Shown here: one piece after another, positions 1 to 8,150 of the stretch
How the letters are laid out: every line of letters starts with the position of its first letter
Position numbering within the stretch: the first letter of the stretch is position 1
Assembly: GCF_003143515.1 (NCBI RefSeq)
Contig: NZ_CP029343.1
Coordinates: forward strand, 4,154,001-4,218,000
Reading direction: 5' to 3'
DNA length: 64,000 nt
Source: Massilia oculi
Lineage (GTDB): Bacteria; Pseudomonadota; Gammaproteobacteria; Burkholderiales; Burkholderiaceae_D
Translations under genes and position numbers: made by a program
The notes under the pieces: generated by a model
Database searches by the model: none
Seen by the model: only the letters and a program-made list of their open reading frames with translations
Told to the model about the DNA's origin: nothing

Positions 1-2
1 GG

Positions 3-158
3 CACGGTAAAGCCCTGCTGCGCATGAAATTCAACCGTAAGCAGTTGATCGAGTTCTTCGCCAAGTTCCACAAACTTGACCTCTTGAGTTTGCTTATCAA
101 CACCTACCTGGTTTTGCGACTGCTGAAATTGGATGACGTGAACGGCACACCGGCCTGA
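3..158 (+). pseudogene. IS110-type transposase N-terminal remnant
   Basis: An open frame enters from the left edge and stops at the TGA at 156-158. Its first 25 or so residues (HGKALLRMKFNRKQ..EFFAKF) resemble the start of IS110-family (COG3547) transposases, where a short strand-rich segment is followed by an 'EFFA' stretch. After that point the peptide no longer follows the family: the catalytic RuvC-like Asp/Glu region and the C-terminal Ser domain are absent. I read it as the truncated and rearranged end of an old insertion. The start lies outside the window. Identification rests on short similarity and is tentative. Confidence 0.35.
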
Positions 159-179
159 CGGATACCCTGAACAAAAAAA

Positions 180-195
180 CGGCTTTGCAAAGCCG
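180..195 (+). terminator. Palindromic hairpin after the transposase remnant
   Basis: A perfect 16-bp palindrome (CGGCTTTGCAAAGCCG) follows the remnant's stop. It is preceded by seven A residues, and a short T run lies 6-10 nt downstream. It could act as a weak terminator in either direction. Confidence 0.35.
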
Positions 196-299
196 AACCA
201 CTTTTTAGGACCGACAGGCGCGAATTCTCATCATGGCGCGGAGCAAGTCTTCAAAATGACGCCGGATAGATTTGAGCAAGCCACTACTGCATACAAAAA

Positions 300-591
300 T
301 CAGGGTTGCAAAAAGGAGGGTGACCATAGATTTTTTGTGAGCGCCTCCCCGACGATCTCAGCCCTCAGGCGCTCTTCGACGTACATCTTCTTGAGCTGCC
401 GGTTTTCCTCCTCCAGCTCCTTCATGCGTGCCATCAGCGAGGCGTCCATGCCGCCGAACTTGGAGCGCCACTTGTAGAACGTGGCGTTGCTGATGCCGTG
501 CTCGCGGCACAGCTCCGGTACTGGGGCTGCCGGCTTCGGCCTGCTTGAGCATGGCAATGATCTGGCTGTCGGTAAAACGGGACGTCTTCAT
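300..591 (-). pseudogene. IS3-family OrfA, frameshifted and lacking OrfB
   Basis: The minus strand encodes an IS3-family OrfA. It starts MKTSRFTDSQIIAMLKQAEAG at 591 and continues, in another frame, with VPELCREHGISNATFYKWRSKFGG and a leucine-zipper-like segment (MKELEEENRQLKKMY). That is the expected helix-turn-helix plus zipper of this family. The two frames join if one base is removed from the run of four G residues at 523-526, so a single-base insertion has broken the gene. An A-rich stretch near 325-335 is where OrfB would normally be entered by frameshifting, but no OrfB follows. The element is a dead fragment at the left side of the island. Confidence 0.75.
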
Positions 592-612
592 GTAGAGCTT
601 TCTGTGTCCCAA

Positions 613-910
613 GTAGAAAATTCTACTTTTGATCGCGCTCTTTTTGTGGGGGGATTACCCCTCAACAAACGGTTCAAGCTGCATCGGCCCAGACGGCGCC
701 CATAGCAGCTGAGTCGGGGGCGGACAATAGTTGGTTTCAATTCTGCTACCTATATCCCCCAGGGGGCGATATACACCGAGCCAGGCTGCGGAGTGAGAAT
801 TTGTGAGTTTTTCAAATTGGCAAGAATGTTATTCTTAAGAACGGTCGCTAGGGGCCAGGAGTAGCCAGTTAAGAACTTAAATAGAAATAAGTCCACTATC
901 GGGGGAGGCG
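613..910. other. Non-coding left edge of the defence cassette
   Basis: About 300 bases without a gene. A possible IS3 end (a TG-starting, C-rich stretch on the minus strand) lies near 640-665. The stretch from about 733 contains one copy of a direct repeat also found at 8188-8215. From about 790 the sequence becomes AT-rich and probably holds the promoter of the RloC-like gene; I cannot assign -35/-10 boxes with confidence. A strong Shine-Dalgarno stretch (GGGGGAGG) ends 3-4 nt before the ATG at 911. Confidence 0.5.
733..760 (+). repeat. Left copy of 28-bp imperfect direct repeat flanking the island
   Basis: GGTTTCAATT, five unmatched bases, then ACCTATATCCCCC. The same two blocks with the same 5-bp spacing occur at 8188-8215, giving 23 of 28 identical positions. 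The pair brackets the RloC-like, HEPN and reverse-transcriptase genes. Confidence 0.6.
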
Positions 911-3337
911 ATGATCAATCAGATCGACATAGCTAAGTTCGGGAGCTACCAAGACTTGCAGTGGAAGAGTGCCGTTCGGGACAGTGGCAAGAATGTAAAG
1001 CCTTTCCAACGCCTGAACATCCTTTACGGGCGCAACTATTCAGGCAAGACCACGCTCTCCCGTGTCTTCCGCGCGCTAGAGACGCGCAAGATCCCGCTGA
1101 ACTACGCCAATTCATCCTTCACCGTTTACGGGGACAAGGGTAATATTGCGCACACCGGCCTAGCAGCTCATAACTACGATGTGAGGGTCTACAACCGTGA
1201 CTTCGTAACTGACAACCTCAGCTTTCTGGTGAACCAGCAAATCGGCGGCGAGATCAGGACGTTTGCCATTGTCGGTGAACAGAATAAGGAAATTGACGAT
1301 GCTATTGCCGCCATCGAGGCCAAGCTCGGAAGTGTGGATGGCAAGGTTGGTCTTCGCTTTGACCTTGAAGCAAAAAAGAAGGAGCGCGATCGCCATAAGA
1401 GCAATTACATTACCGCATCTAGCGGGCTTGAGGAAAAACTACGCACCCATGCTAACGAAAAAATTAAAAAAAATCGTCAGTACGGTACTGCTACTTATAA
1501 CATTGAAGGTATTAAACGGGATATTGCATCAACGAAAAAGCCAGGCTTTGCAAGGCTAACGGCGGAAGAGCAAGCAAGTAAGCTTGCACTACTGAAGCAA
1601 GAGGCACTACCTGATATCACGGATACTCTGGCAATTACCCTTAAACTAGAGTCATTAAGAGCAACCGCTGAGCCCCTCCTGTCGCGAACTATAACGCCTA
1701 CAACGCCTATCCAGGAGCTTCTTAACGATAGCGTATTACAACTCTGGGTCAAGCAAGGTATCGGGCACCATCGGGATAAACGCGATACTTGCGCTTTTTG
1801 CCGCCAAAGCTTGCCGCACGACTTATGGCAAGTGATGGACGAACACTTCAGCAAGGAATCGAGTGATCTTGAATCTGCTTTGGACACGGCCATTTCTTCA
1901 GTCACTGAGGAAGTTACAGCCGTAGCTGGCTTCATTACCTTTGAAAGCGCTCAGTTTTATGCTGAGGAACGAGCCGCTTTTGACGAAAGTAGCAAGGCTC
2001 TTTCCCGCGCTTTGAACCTCTACAAGAAAGACCTGGAATCCCTTAAAAAGTTGCTAGAGGCACGCAAGAATAGCCTCTTCCAGTCAGTTGTGCTGAAAGA
2101 TTTTTCGCACGACGCGGTGGAAATCCAAGAGCATGTTAGAGACATAAATGCGTTGATTGTTGCGAACAACGGCAAGACGAAGACGCTGGAGAAAGACAAG
2201 TCTGCTGCTAGGGACGCGCTTCGATTGAATGACGTGTTCGAGTTTATTGGGACGATAACCTACGACACCGAGCTTGACCGAGTAGCTACGCTCAAATCGC
2301 AAGCGGAGACGGCAAACACTGTTTACGCCGACGCGGAGAAGGAAATCAGTGCTGCTGAATCGCAGGTCAATACACTTAGAGCCAAGCAGAAGGACGAACG
2401 AAAGGGCGCAGAGCGGGTCAACTCCCTACTCAATAATTTCTTTGGCCATGATGGTATAAAACTTGAAGCCAGAGATGATGCGGCCACAGCCACAGTTAAG
2501 TTTGAGATCACTCGAAGCGGCAAGCCAGCGTACAACCTCAGCGAAGGCGAGTGCAGTTTAATTGCCTTTTGTTATTTCATTGCCAGACTAGATGAGCCTG
2601 AAAGCAAGGGGAAGGATCTTATCATTTATATTGATGATCCAATTTCCAGTTTGGATGGTAATCACATTTTCTTCATGTTCAGCCTGATTGAGAGCTTGAT
2701 CACAAAGCCTATTAAGAATGCGGACGGCTCCAACAGTTATCGATACAAGCAGCTTTTTATATCGACACACAACCTGGACTTCCTGAAGTATCTTAAGCGC
2801 CTCTCTATTCCAAAGAAGAAAATTCCTGCGGGGGAGGGTAAGACCAAAAGCGTTGATGATCATGAACACTTCATGATTGAGCGAGACGGGGCATCGAGCA
2901 ATATTTTACCTATGCCTTCTTATCTGAAAGATTACATTACTGAGTTTCACTATCTATTTCATCAGATTTATAAATGCAAGGACCAAGCTGCTGCACAAGT
3001 TAGCCACGAACCATTCTTCGGGTTTGGGAACAATCTGCGCAAGTTTCTTGAGGCTTTCTTGTTCTTTAAATTCCCTTACCATGATGATAAAAACGACGCC
3101 TTTGAGCGTATAAAGAAATTCTTCGGGGAGGAAGAGGGTACAGCGATTGCGTTAGTAAACCGTCTCAATAACGAGTTTTCTCATTTGGAGGCCGTACCAG
3201 ACAGAGGGTTTAAGCCAGTAGAGATTCCTGAGATTGCTAAGGTCGCAAATTATGTCTTGGACAAAATCTACGAAGCTGACTCGGTTCAGTACAATGCATT
3301 GCTAAAGAGTATTGGGGAGCCCGAACGAGTTGCGTGA
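911..3337 (+). CDS. RloC-like zinc-hook ABC ATPase with C-terminal anticodon-nuclease/HEPN-like domain
   Basis: 808 residues, the usual RloC size and twice that of PrrC. The N-terminus carries a Walker A (GRNYSGKTT, residues 40-48). A long charged coiled-coil region is interrupted by a CxxC zinc hook (C294-A-F-C297). The second ATPase half has an ABC signature (LSEGE, 543-547), Walker B with catalytic acid (LIIYIDD, 570-576), a D-loop (SSLD, 579-582) and an H-loop His (H620). The C-terminal ~110 residues hold R710xxxE714 and R751-x6-H758. This resembles the Arg/Glu/His set of PrrC/RloC anticodon nucleases and the HEPN RNase signature. The AAA_13 family is known to cleave tRNA anticodon loops under phage attack or DNA damage, and that role is inferred here. 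Base composition is much more AT-rich than the core genome. No hsd genes lie nearby, as is common for RloC. It is followed 105 bp later by the HEPN gene on the same strand. Confidence 0.85.
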   Translation: MINQIDIAKFGSYQDLQWKSAVRDSGKNVKPFQRLNILYGRNYSGKTTLSRVFRALETRKIPLNYANSSFTVYGDKGNIAHTGLAAHNYDVRVYNRDFVTDNLSFLVNQQIGGEIRTFAIVGEQNKEIDDAIAAIEAKLGSVDGKVGLRFDLEAKKKERDRHKSNYITASSGLEEKLRTHANEKIKKNRQYGTATYNIEGIKRDIASTKKPGFARLTAEEQASKLALLKQEALPDITDTLAITLKLESLRATAEPLLSRTITPTTPIQELLNDSVLQLWVKQGIGHHRDKRDTCAFCRQSLPHDLWQVMDEHFSKESSDLESALDTAISSVTEEVTAVAGFITFESAQFYAEERAAFDESSKALSRALNLYKKDLESLKKLLEARKNSLFQSVVLKDFSHDAVEIQEHVRDINALIVANNGKTKTLEKDKSAARDALRLNDVFEFIGTITYDTELDRVATLKSQAETANTVYADAEKEISAAESQVNTLRAKQKDERKGAERVNSLLNNFFGHDGIKLEARDDAATATVKFEITRSGKPAYNLSEGECSLIAFCYFIARLDEPESKGKDLIIYIDDPISSLDGNHIFFMFSLIESLITKPIKNADGSNSYRYKQLFISTHNLDFLKYLKRLSIPKKKIPAGEGKTKSVDDHEHFMIERDGASSNILPMPSYLKDYITEFHYLFHQIYKCKDQAAAQVSHEPFFGFGNNLRKFLEAFLFFKFPYHDDKNDAFERIKKFFGEEEGTAIALVNRLNNEFSHLEAVPDRGFKPVEIPEIAKVANYVLDKIYEADSVQYNALLKSIGEPERVA

Positions 3338-3442
3338 TCGAATTACGCAAGGGATACCTGCACACAGGACGAAGGCCCGTACGCGGGCGGTCTGGGCGAG
3401 ATCGATACCTCGTCACCTAGAATAATTGTCGGGAATTAAAGA

Positions 3443-4315
3443 ATGACATTTCAAAGAATGAAGCCGGTTTACGATAAAAGCTTGGCCTTTAGATTGTTTA
3501 AGAGGCATCACACTAATTTTAATAATATTTTCTGGTCTCATAAAATAGCAAGAAAATACGTATATTCACAAACACGTCCTTTTAAGAAAAGCGATCCTAG
3601 CTCTAAATTGTTTTCCATTCCAGGAAAAACAAGGACGCCACCTACATTAGGTGGATGGAGCGATAGCTATAATGGATTCGATCAATGGACTCAGATGGCA
3701 TCAATAATGGCGATTTGCGGTTATCTTGAAACATACATCGCACAGATAGCTACAGCGGCAGTAGAGTCGTCACCAGCTCAAGTTTTAGGCGGTGGTGCAG
3801 TAATAGATGGTGCAATCTTCTTAAAACACAATCCCTCGTATGATTTATATAGCCATATAGAGCAGCTCGTTCGTGGGGAGTGGCAAAAACGAATTTCATC
3901 TTACAAGAAGATTTTTGGTTCGTGCCCTTTTGAGTCGCATCTTTCCGATCTTGAGCATCTTCGTAAACTGCGAAATGACACAGGGCATTCATTCGGGCGA
4001 GATATCAAGTCGATGAAGTATGCGCCAAGTTCGATGGTTCAAGAATTGCCTAATATTAAAGATATAAAAATCCAAGAATACCTTGGGGTCGCTGAATCTG
4101 TGGCTGAATCAATTGATAAGCATTTATTCCACCACTTTGTAGGATCTTATGAAGCCGTTAAGTTGTATCATCATTGGTTTCCAAGTCAGACTCATTTAAC
4201 TGGGCGACCAAAGTTGTTGGCGAAGGCGTTTAGTGTCCATTTTAATGAGATGACGCTAAGTCCTCATGGAAAGGCGAGATCGCTTGGCCTAGTTCAATAT
4301 TACGACGCGTTGTAA
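3443..4315 (+). CDS. Uncharacterised protein with HEPN-type RNxxxH motif
   Basis: 290 residues that I do not recognise as a named family. The clearest feature is a helix ending LRKLRNDTGH (R177-N-D-T-G-H182). This matches the RNxxxH signature of HEPN ribonuclease domains, which are frequent in toxin-antitoxin, Abi and CRISPR-associated effectors. The N-terminal third is basic and aromatic-rich; no signal peptide or membrane segment is evident. The gene is AT-rich like its neighbours. It lies 105 bp after the RloC-like gene and 82 bp before the original start codon of the reverse transcriptase, so the three were probably co-transcribed. An RNA-cleaving effector or partner of the RT is an inference from motif and context only. 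Confidence 0.6.
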   Translation: MTFQRMKPVYDKSLAFRLFKRHHTNFNNIFWSHKIARKYVYSQTRPFKKSDPSSKLFSIPGKTRTPPTLGGWSDSYNGFDQWTQMASIMAICGYLETYIAQIATAAVESSPAQVLGGGAVIDGAIFLKHNPSYDLYSHIEQLVRGEWQKRISSYKKIFGSCPFESHLSDLEHLRKLRNDTGHSFGRDIKSMKYAPSSMVQELPNIKDIKIQEYLGVAESVAESIDKHLFHHFVGSYEAVKLYHHWFPSQTHLTGRPKLLAKAFSVHFNEMTLSPHGKARSLGLVQYYDAL

Positions 4316-4397
4316 TTTTAAAGATTGAATTTTAATTCGGCCAATAGTCACCAAGGATGGATTTTATGGCGAATACTATTTGCAAAGAAATACGATC

Positions 4398-4408
4398 ATG
4401 ACACTAAA
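4398..4408 (+). pseudogene. Severed 5' end of the reverse-transcriptase gene
   Basis: An ATG (4398-4400) followed by ACACTAAA ends exactly at the left IS481 boundary. If the IS and one copy of its 6-bp target duplication are removed, this joins 5519 onward in frame and gives a continuous N-terminus MTLKADAIEW... leading into the RT. The upstream AAAGAAA stretch could serve as ribosome binding site. This is therefore the probable native start of the RT gene, now separated from its body by 1.1 kb. Confidence 0.7.
4403..4408. repeat. Left target-site duplication (ACTAAA) of IS481 copy 1
   Basis: ACTAAA directly precedes the IS and is repeated perfectly at 5513-5518 directly after it. Confidence 0.8.
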
Positions 4409-5512
4409 TGTTTAGTTTCGTGTGATCATGTTCCCCGACGCAGCATGGCCTTGTTCCGTGCAAAGGACGTGCTCGATGAGATAATTGCTGGCTTCCCGCA
4501 TCGTTCGTCAGCCCCTCGCAGAACATCACCATATCGAGCATGAGTTCACGCATTCACCCGCAAGCCCGCACCACGCCAAAAATCCGTCAGGAGATCAAGG
4601 ATTCCGGCCTGTCCGACCGTCAAGCGGCCAAGGTGTTCAATATCACTCGGGCCACCGCTGCCAAATGGCTCAAGCGGGACGATGTGCAAGACCGCTCGCA
4701 TCGTGCTCACACCCTGCATACGACCCTGAGCGCAGCCCAGGAACTGGTCGTGCTGTCCCTGCGCCAGACGCTTTACTTACCGCTCGACGACCTGCTCTAC
4801 ATCACCCGGCAATACATCAATCCCGAGGTCTCTCGTTCAGGCATTGCGCGACTGCTCAAACGCGAAGGCATGGCACGACTGGAGGACGTGATCCCTCAAG
4901 CTGAAGGCGAAACGATCAAGGCCAAGAAGACCTTCAAGGACTATGAGCCAGGCTTCCTGCACGTCGATATCAAGTACCTGCCACAGATGCCTGACGAAAC
5001 CTCACGCCGCTACCTGTTTGTTGCCATTGACCGCGCGACGCGCTGGGTTTTTCTGCATATTTACAACGATATGACTGAACGTAGTAGCGTCGATTTCCTG
5101 CGCCGTTTGAAGCTCGCATCGCCGATCAAGATCACCAAGATACTGACCGACAACGGCTCGCAATTTACCGACCGCTTCGCCACCAAAGACAAGAAGCCCA
5201 GCGGCAATCACGCCTTCGACAAGGCATGTGGCAGCATGGAAGTCGAGCATCGCCTGGCGCCTCCGCGCCACCCGCAAACTAACGGCATGGTGGAACGCTT
5301 CAATGGCAGGATCAGTGAGCTGATCGCGCAGACCCGCTTCGATAGCAGGGCCGATCTGGAGACCACATTGCACAATTACCTCAAGCTTTACAACCACCAT
5401 ATCCCGCAGCGAGCTATCGGCTCAACGACACCGATTCAGGCGCTCAAGGATTGGCAGAAACGCAAACCTGATCTATTCGTCAAACGCGTCTACGATCAGA
5501 CGGGACTCGACA
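4409..5512 (+). mobile_element. IS481-family insertion sequence, copy 1 (1104 bp)
   Basis: Boundaries were set by comparison with the inverted copy at 7048-8150. The ends are imperfect inverted repeats of about 20 bp (TGTTTAGTTTCGTGTGATCA at the left against TGTCGAGTCCCGTCTGATCG read inward from the right, 14 of 20 identical). They begin with TGT as is usual for the family. A perfect 6-bp duplication flanks the element. One transposase gene fills it. Apart from a few substitutions and a 1-bp length difference it matches copy 2, so both are recent arrivals. Confidence 0.88.
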
Positions 5513-5517
5513 ACTAA
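4540..5517 (+). CDS. IS481-family DDE transposase (copy 1)
   Basis: 325 residues. An N-terminal helix-turn-helix (about 20-45, SGLSDRQAAKVFNITRATAAKW) is followed by the rve integrase core. Its catalytic residues are D143 (HVDIKYLP), D204 (LTDNGSQF) and E252 (NGMVERFNG), all present. This copy has the family-typical Lys two residues after D143 and probably encodes active enzyme. The stop codon lies just outside the right inverted repeat, in the duplicated target sequence. It catalyses cut-and-paste or copy-paste transposition of the element in the cytoplasm. Confidence 0.93.
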   Translation: MSSRIHPQARTTPKIRQEIKDSGLSDRQAAKVFNITRATAAKWLKRDDVQDRSHRAHTLHTTLSAAQELVVLSLRQTLYLPLDDLLYITRQYINPEVSRSGIARLLKREGMARLEDVIPQAEGETIKAKKTFKDYEPGFLHVDIKYLPQMPDETSRRYLFVAIDRATRWVFLHIYNDMTERSSVDFLRRLKLASPIKITKILTDNGSQFTDRFATKDKKPSGNHAFDKACGSMEVEHRLAPPRHPQTNGMVERFNGRISELIAQTRFDSRADLETTLHNYLKLYNHHIPQRAIGSTTPIQALKDWQKRKPDLFVKRVYDQTGLDN

Positions 5518-5518
5518 A
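5513..5518. repeat. Right target-site duplication (ACTAAA) of IS481 copy 1
   Basis: Perfect repeat of 4403-4408, immediately following the IS right end. Confidence 0.8.
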
Positions 5519-5624
5519 AGCAGACGCCATTGAGTGGGCTATTGATTTTGTCCAACTGCATTCTGATGGAGATCTCTTCCCTAAGGCGCTGGAAGTTGAA
5601 GCAATTGTCGCGGAGAAGGCTTAT

Positions 5625-7046
5625 TTGGTAGCACAGCTTGCCAGTGCCGATCTTGGGGGCTTGTCACCTGGGAGTTGTCGGAGATTTATTGTTCCCAAAG
5701 ACGAGTTTTCGTATAGGCAAGCCACGCAGCTTGATCCTCAAGATTCGATCATACTGTCAGCATTAATCTATCAGTACGGGCAACAGATTGAGGAGCAACG
5801 ACAACCTAAGAGCCGTGTATTCAGCTATCGATTCAGCCCAACATTGCCGGACGGCCTCTATAGCGGGAAAACTGCATGGAATGGTTTTTGGACAACGGCA
5901 GCGAAACACGCGGTGCGCTGTAGTCACATTCTGTACTGTGATATAGCCGATTTTTACAATCAAGTCTATCACCATACCGTCGAGAATCAACTTATATCCG
6001 CTGGGCTGCCTAACCAAGCTATTAAATGGATTATCGGATTATTGGAATCAACCACAGCGGGTGTCTCAAGGGGAGTACCGGTGGGACCTCACCCAATTCA
6101 TTTACTGGCGGAAGCCACGCTAATTCCTGTCGATAACAGCTTGGTTGCTGCGGGATTGAAATTTATACGATATGCCGATGACATAGTTGTATTTTGCAAA
6201 TCCAAGCGCGAATCAAGAACTGCTCTTGCCTTGATTGCTACTGTGCTAGACAAGCAGCAACGGCTTACGTTACAGCGGCATAAGACTAAAATTTACGACC
6301 CAACAGATTTTCAAGACGTCTGCTCACAAATGATTAAGGATCGTCCGATCAATTTCGATGAGAAGTCTCTTTTGGCGTTGATTAAGAAGTATTCCGGTGG
6401 AGATCCATATAAAACCATTTCTTTCTCTCGAATTTCCGCAGCGGATTGGTCCTCTATTTCCACCGAATCAATTCGAATTGTAATTAATCAGTACGTCTCA
6501 TCTCAACCGATTGACTACATTCGGCTTAGGTGGTTTTATCGACGCCTTGCGCAAATTGGTCATCCCGGCGCTATTGATGTTTCACTGGAGCATCTTGATT
6601 CTTTGGGGCCCTGTTTCGCAAATATTTGTTTCTATCTTGCGTCCGTTCAGGCAATTCCGACCAAAGACTGGAGGCGTATTGGAACAAGACTACTGCAACT
6701 CCTCCGTACGCCAGAAGTAAAGTCTAGCGAATATTTCCGCCTTCTGGTGCTGAGTTTGTTCTCTCGAAATGAGCATATCAATCACTTTGCTAAGCTTCAC
6801 AAAATGTTCCAGTCGGCTGATCCGTTCATCCGGCGTGAAGTCATTTTGGCAGCGCGAATGAATAATGCTTTAGATTGGGTACGTGAACTTAAGGAAGACT
6901 TCACCTCAATGGACCCTTGGCAACAGCGAGCAATGCTTTTCGCTGTATCTGGTCTCGCAAAAGACGAAAAGAAATTCTTTATTGGTCGTCAAACCATAAC
7001 CGGCCCCTTCGACAAGACACTCGCCAAATGGGCTAAGGGTACGTAA
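5625..7046 (+). CDS. Abi/unknown-group-type reverse transcriptase, 5' end displaced by an IS
   Basis: The remaining reading frame is open from 5472 to the TAA at 7044-7046. The first usable start left in it is the TTG at 5625. The native protein, restored by removing the IS, would begin at the ATG at 4398 and have 512 residues. In native numbering the RT core has motif A around D145 (YCDIADF), a motif-B-like GVPVGP stretch, and motif C YADD (222-225). The C-terminal ~230 residues are helical and look like the alpha-repeat regions of AbiA/AbiK-type RTs. I see no maturase domain, no intron RNA, no retron msr/msd and no variable repeats. That favours the antiphage 'unknown group' class, although the subgroup cannot be named by eye. 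AT-rich. Unless reinitiation or a fusion transcript rescues it, the gene is probably silent or truncated. Product identity (an RT) is firm; the defence role is inferred. Confidence 0.8.
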   Translation: MVAQLASADLGGLSPGSCRRFIVPKDEFSYRQATQLDPQDSIILSALIYQYGQQIEEQRQPKSRVFSYRFSPTLPDGLYSGKTAWNGFWTTAAKHAVRCSHILYCDIADFYNQVYHHTVENQLISAGLPNQAIKWIIGLLESTTAGVSRGVPVGPHPIHLLAEATLIPVDNSLVAAGLKFIRYADDIVVFCKSKRESRTALALIATVLDKQQRLTLQRHKTKIYDPTDFQDVCSQMIKDRPINFDEKSLLALIKKYSGGDPYKTISFSRISAADWSSISTESIRIVINQYVSSQPIDYIRLRWFYRRLAQIGHPGAIDVSLEHLDSLGPCFANICFYLASVQAIPTKDWRRIGTRLLQLLRTPEVKSSEYFRLLVLSLFSRNEHINHFAKLHKMFQSADPFIRREVILAARMNNALDWVRELKEDFTSMDPWQQRAMLFAVSGLAKDEKKFFIGRQTITGPFDKTLAKWAKGT

Positions 7047-8019
7047 GTGTCGAGTCCGTCTGATCGTAGACGCGTTTGACGAATAGATCAGGTTTGCGTT
7101 TCTGCCAATCCTTGAGCGCCTGAATCGGTGTCGTTGAGCCGATAGCTCGCTGCGGGATATGGTGGTCGTAAAGCTTGAGGTAATTGTGCAAGGTGGTCTC
7201 CAGATCGGCCCTGCTATCGAAGCGGGTCTGCGCGATCAGCTCACTGATCCTGCCATTGAAGCGTTCCACCATGCCGTTAGTTTGCGGGTGGCGCGGAGGC
7301 GCCAGGCGATGCTCGACTTCCATGCTGCCACATGCCTTGTCGAAGGCGTGATTGCCGCTGGGCTTCTTGTCTTTGGTGGCGAAGCGGTCGGTAAATTGCG
7401 AGCCGTTGTCGGTCAGTATCTTGGTGATCTTGATCGGCGATGCGAGCTTCAAACGGCGCAGGAAATCGACGCTACTACGTTCAGTCATATCGTTGTAAAT
7501 ATGCAGAAAAACCCAGCGCGTCGCGCGGTCAATGGCAACAAACAGGTAGCGGCGTGAGTTTTCGTCAGGCATCTGTGGCAGGTACTCGATATCGACGTGC
7601 AGGAAGCCTGGCTCATAGTCCTTGAAGGTCTTCTTGGCCTTGATCGTTTCGACTTCAGCTTGAGGGATCACGTCCTCCAGTCGTGCCATGCCTTCGCGTT
7701 TGAGCAGTCGCGCAATGCCTGAACGAGAGACCTCGGGATTGATGTATTGCCGGGTGATGTAGAGCAGGTCGTCGAGCGGTAAGTAAAGCGTCTGGCGCAG
7801 GGACAGCACGACCAGTTCCTGGGCTGCGCTCAGGGTCGTATGCAGGGTATGAGCACGATGCGAGCGGTCTTGCACGTCGTCCCGCTTGAGCCATTTGGCA
7901 GCGGTGGCCCGAGTGATATTGAACACCTTGGCCGCTTGACGGTCGGACAGGCCGGAATCCTTGATCTCCTGACGGATTTTTGGCGTGGTGCGGGCTTGCG
8001 GGTGAATGCGTGAACTCAT
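7033..8019 (-). CDS. IS481-family DDE transposase (copy 2, altered C-terminus)
   Basis: 328 residues, near-identical to the copy at 4540-5517. Visible changes are G123V, K145E (two residues after catalytic D143), T154N and N285D. A single-base deletion in the terminal GGG of the right end shifts the last codons, so the protein ends TDSTLTYP instead of TGLDN. The frame runs 15 bp out of the IS into the 3' end of the RT gene on the opposite strand. D143, D204 and E252 remain. Activity may be reduced by the K145E change next to the active site. Confidence 0.9.
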   Translation of the reverse strand: MSSRIHPQARTTPKIRQEIKDSGLSDRQAAKVFNITRATAAKWLKRDDVQDRSHRAHTLHTTLSAAQELVVLSLRQTLYLPLDDLLYITRQYINPEVSRSGIARLLKREGMARLEDVIPQAEVETIKAKKTFKDYEPGFLHVDIEYLPQMPDENSRRYLFVAIDRATRWVFLHIYNDMTERSSVDFLRRLKLASPIKITKILTDNGSQFTDRFATKDKKPSGNHAFDKACGSMEVEHRLAPPRHPQTNGMVERFNGRISELIAQTRFDSRADLETTLHNYLKLYDHHIPQRAIGSTTPIQALKDWQKRKPDLFVKRVYDQTDSTLTYP

Positions 8020-8150
8020 GCTCGATATGGTGATGTTCTGCGAGGGGCTGACGAACGATGCGGGAAGCCAGCAATTATCTCATCGAGCACGGCCTTTGCA
8101 CGGAACAAGGCCATGCTGCGACGGGGAACATGATCACACGAAACTAAACA
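7048..8150 (-). mobile_element. IS481-family insertion sequence, copy 2 (1103 bp)
   Basis: Inverted relative to copy 1 and one base shorter because of a deletion inside the terminal inverted repeat (TGTCGAGTCC then G, where copy 1 has CCC). The flanks are CGTAAG (7042-7047) and CCTAAG (8151-8156), a 6-bp duplication with one mismatch. The element begins one base after the RT stop codon. Confidence 0.85.

Noticed and set aside
9..158. Intact small transposase gene at the left edge
   Set aside because: Only the first part resembles IS110 transposases; catalytic regions are missing, so it is listed as a remnant.
5472..7046. Group II intron, retron or diversity-generating RT
   Set aside because: No maturase/endonuclease domain or intron RNA ends, no msr/msd-like inverted-repeat RNA beside the gene, and no template/variable repeat pair or DGR accessory gene.
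4409..8150. Composite transposon formed by the two IS481 copies around the RT gene
   Set aside because: Each copy has its own flanking duplication (ACTAAA/ACTAAA; CGTAAG/CCTAAG), while the outermost flanks (ACTAAA and CCTAAG) do not match. Two independent insertions explain the sequence better.
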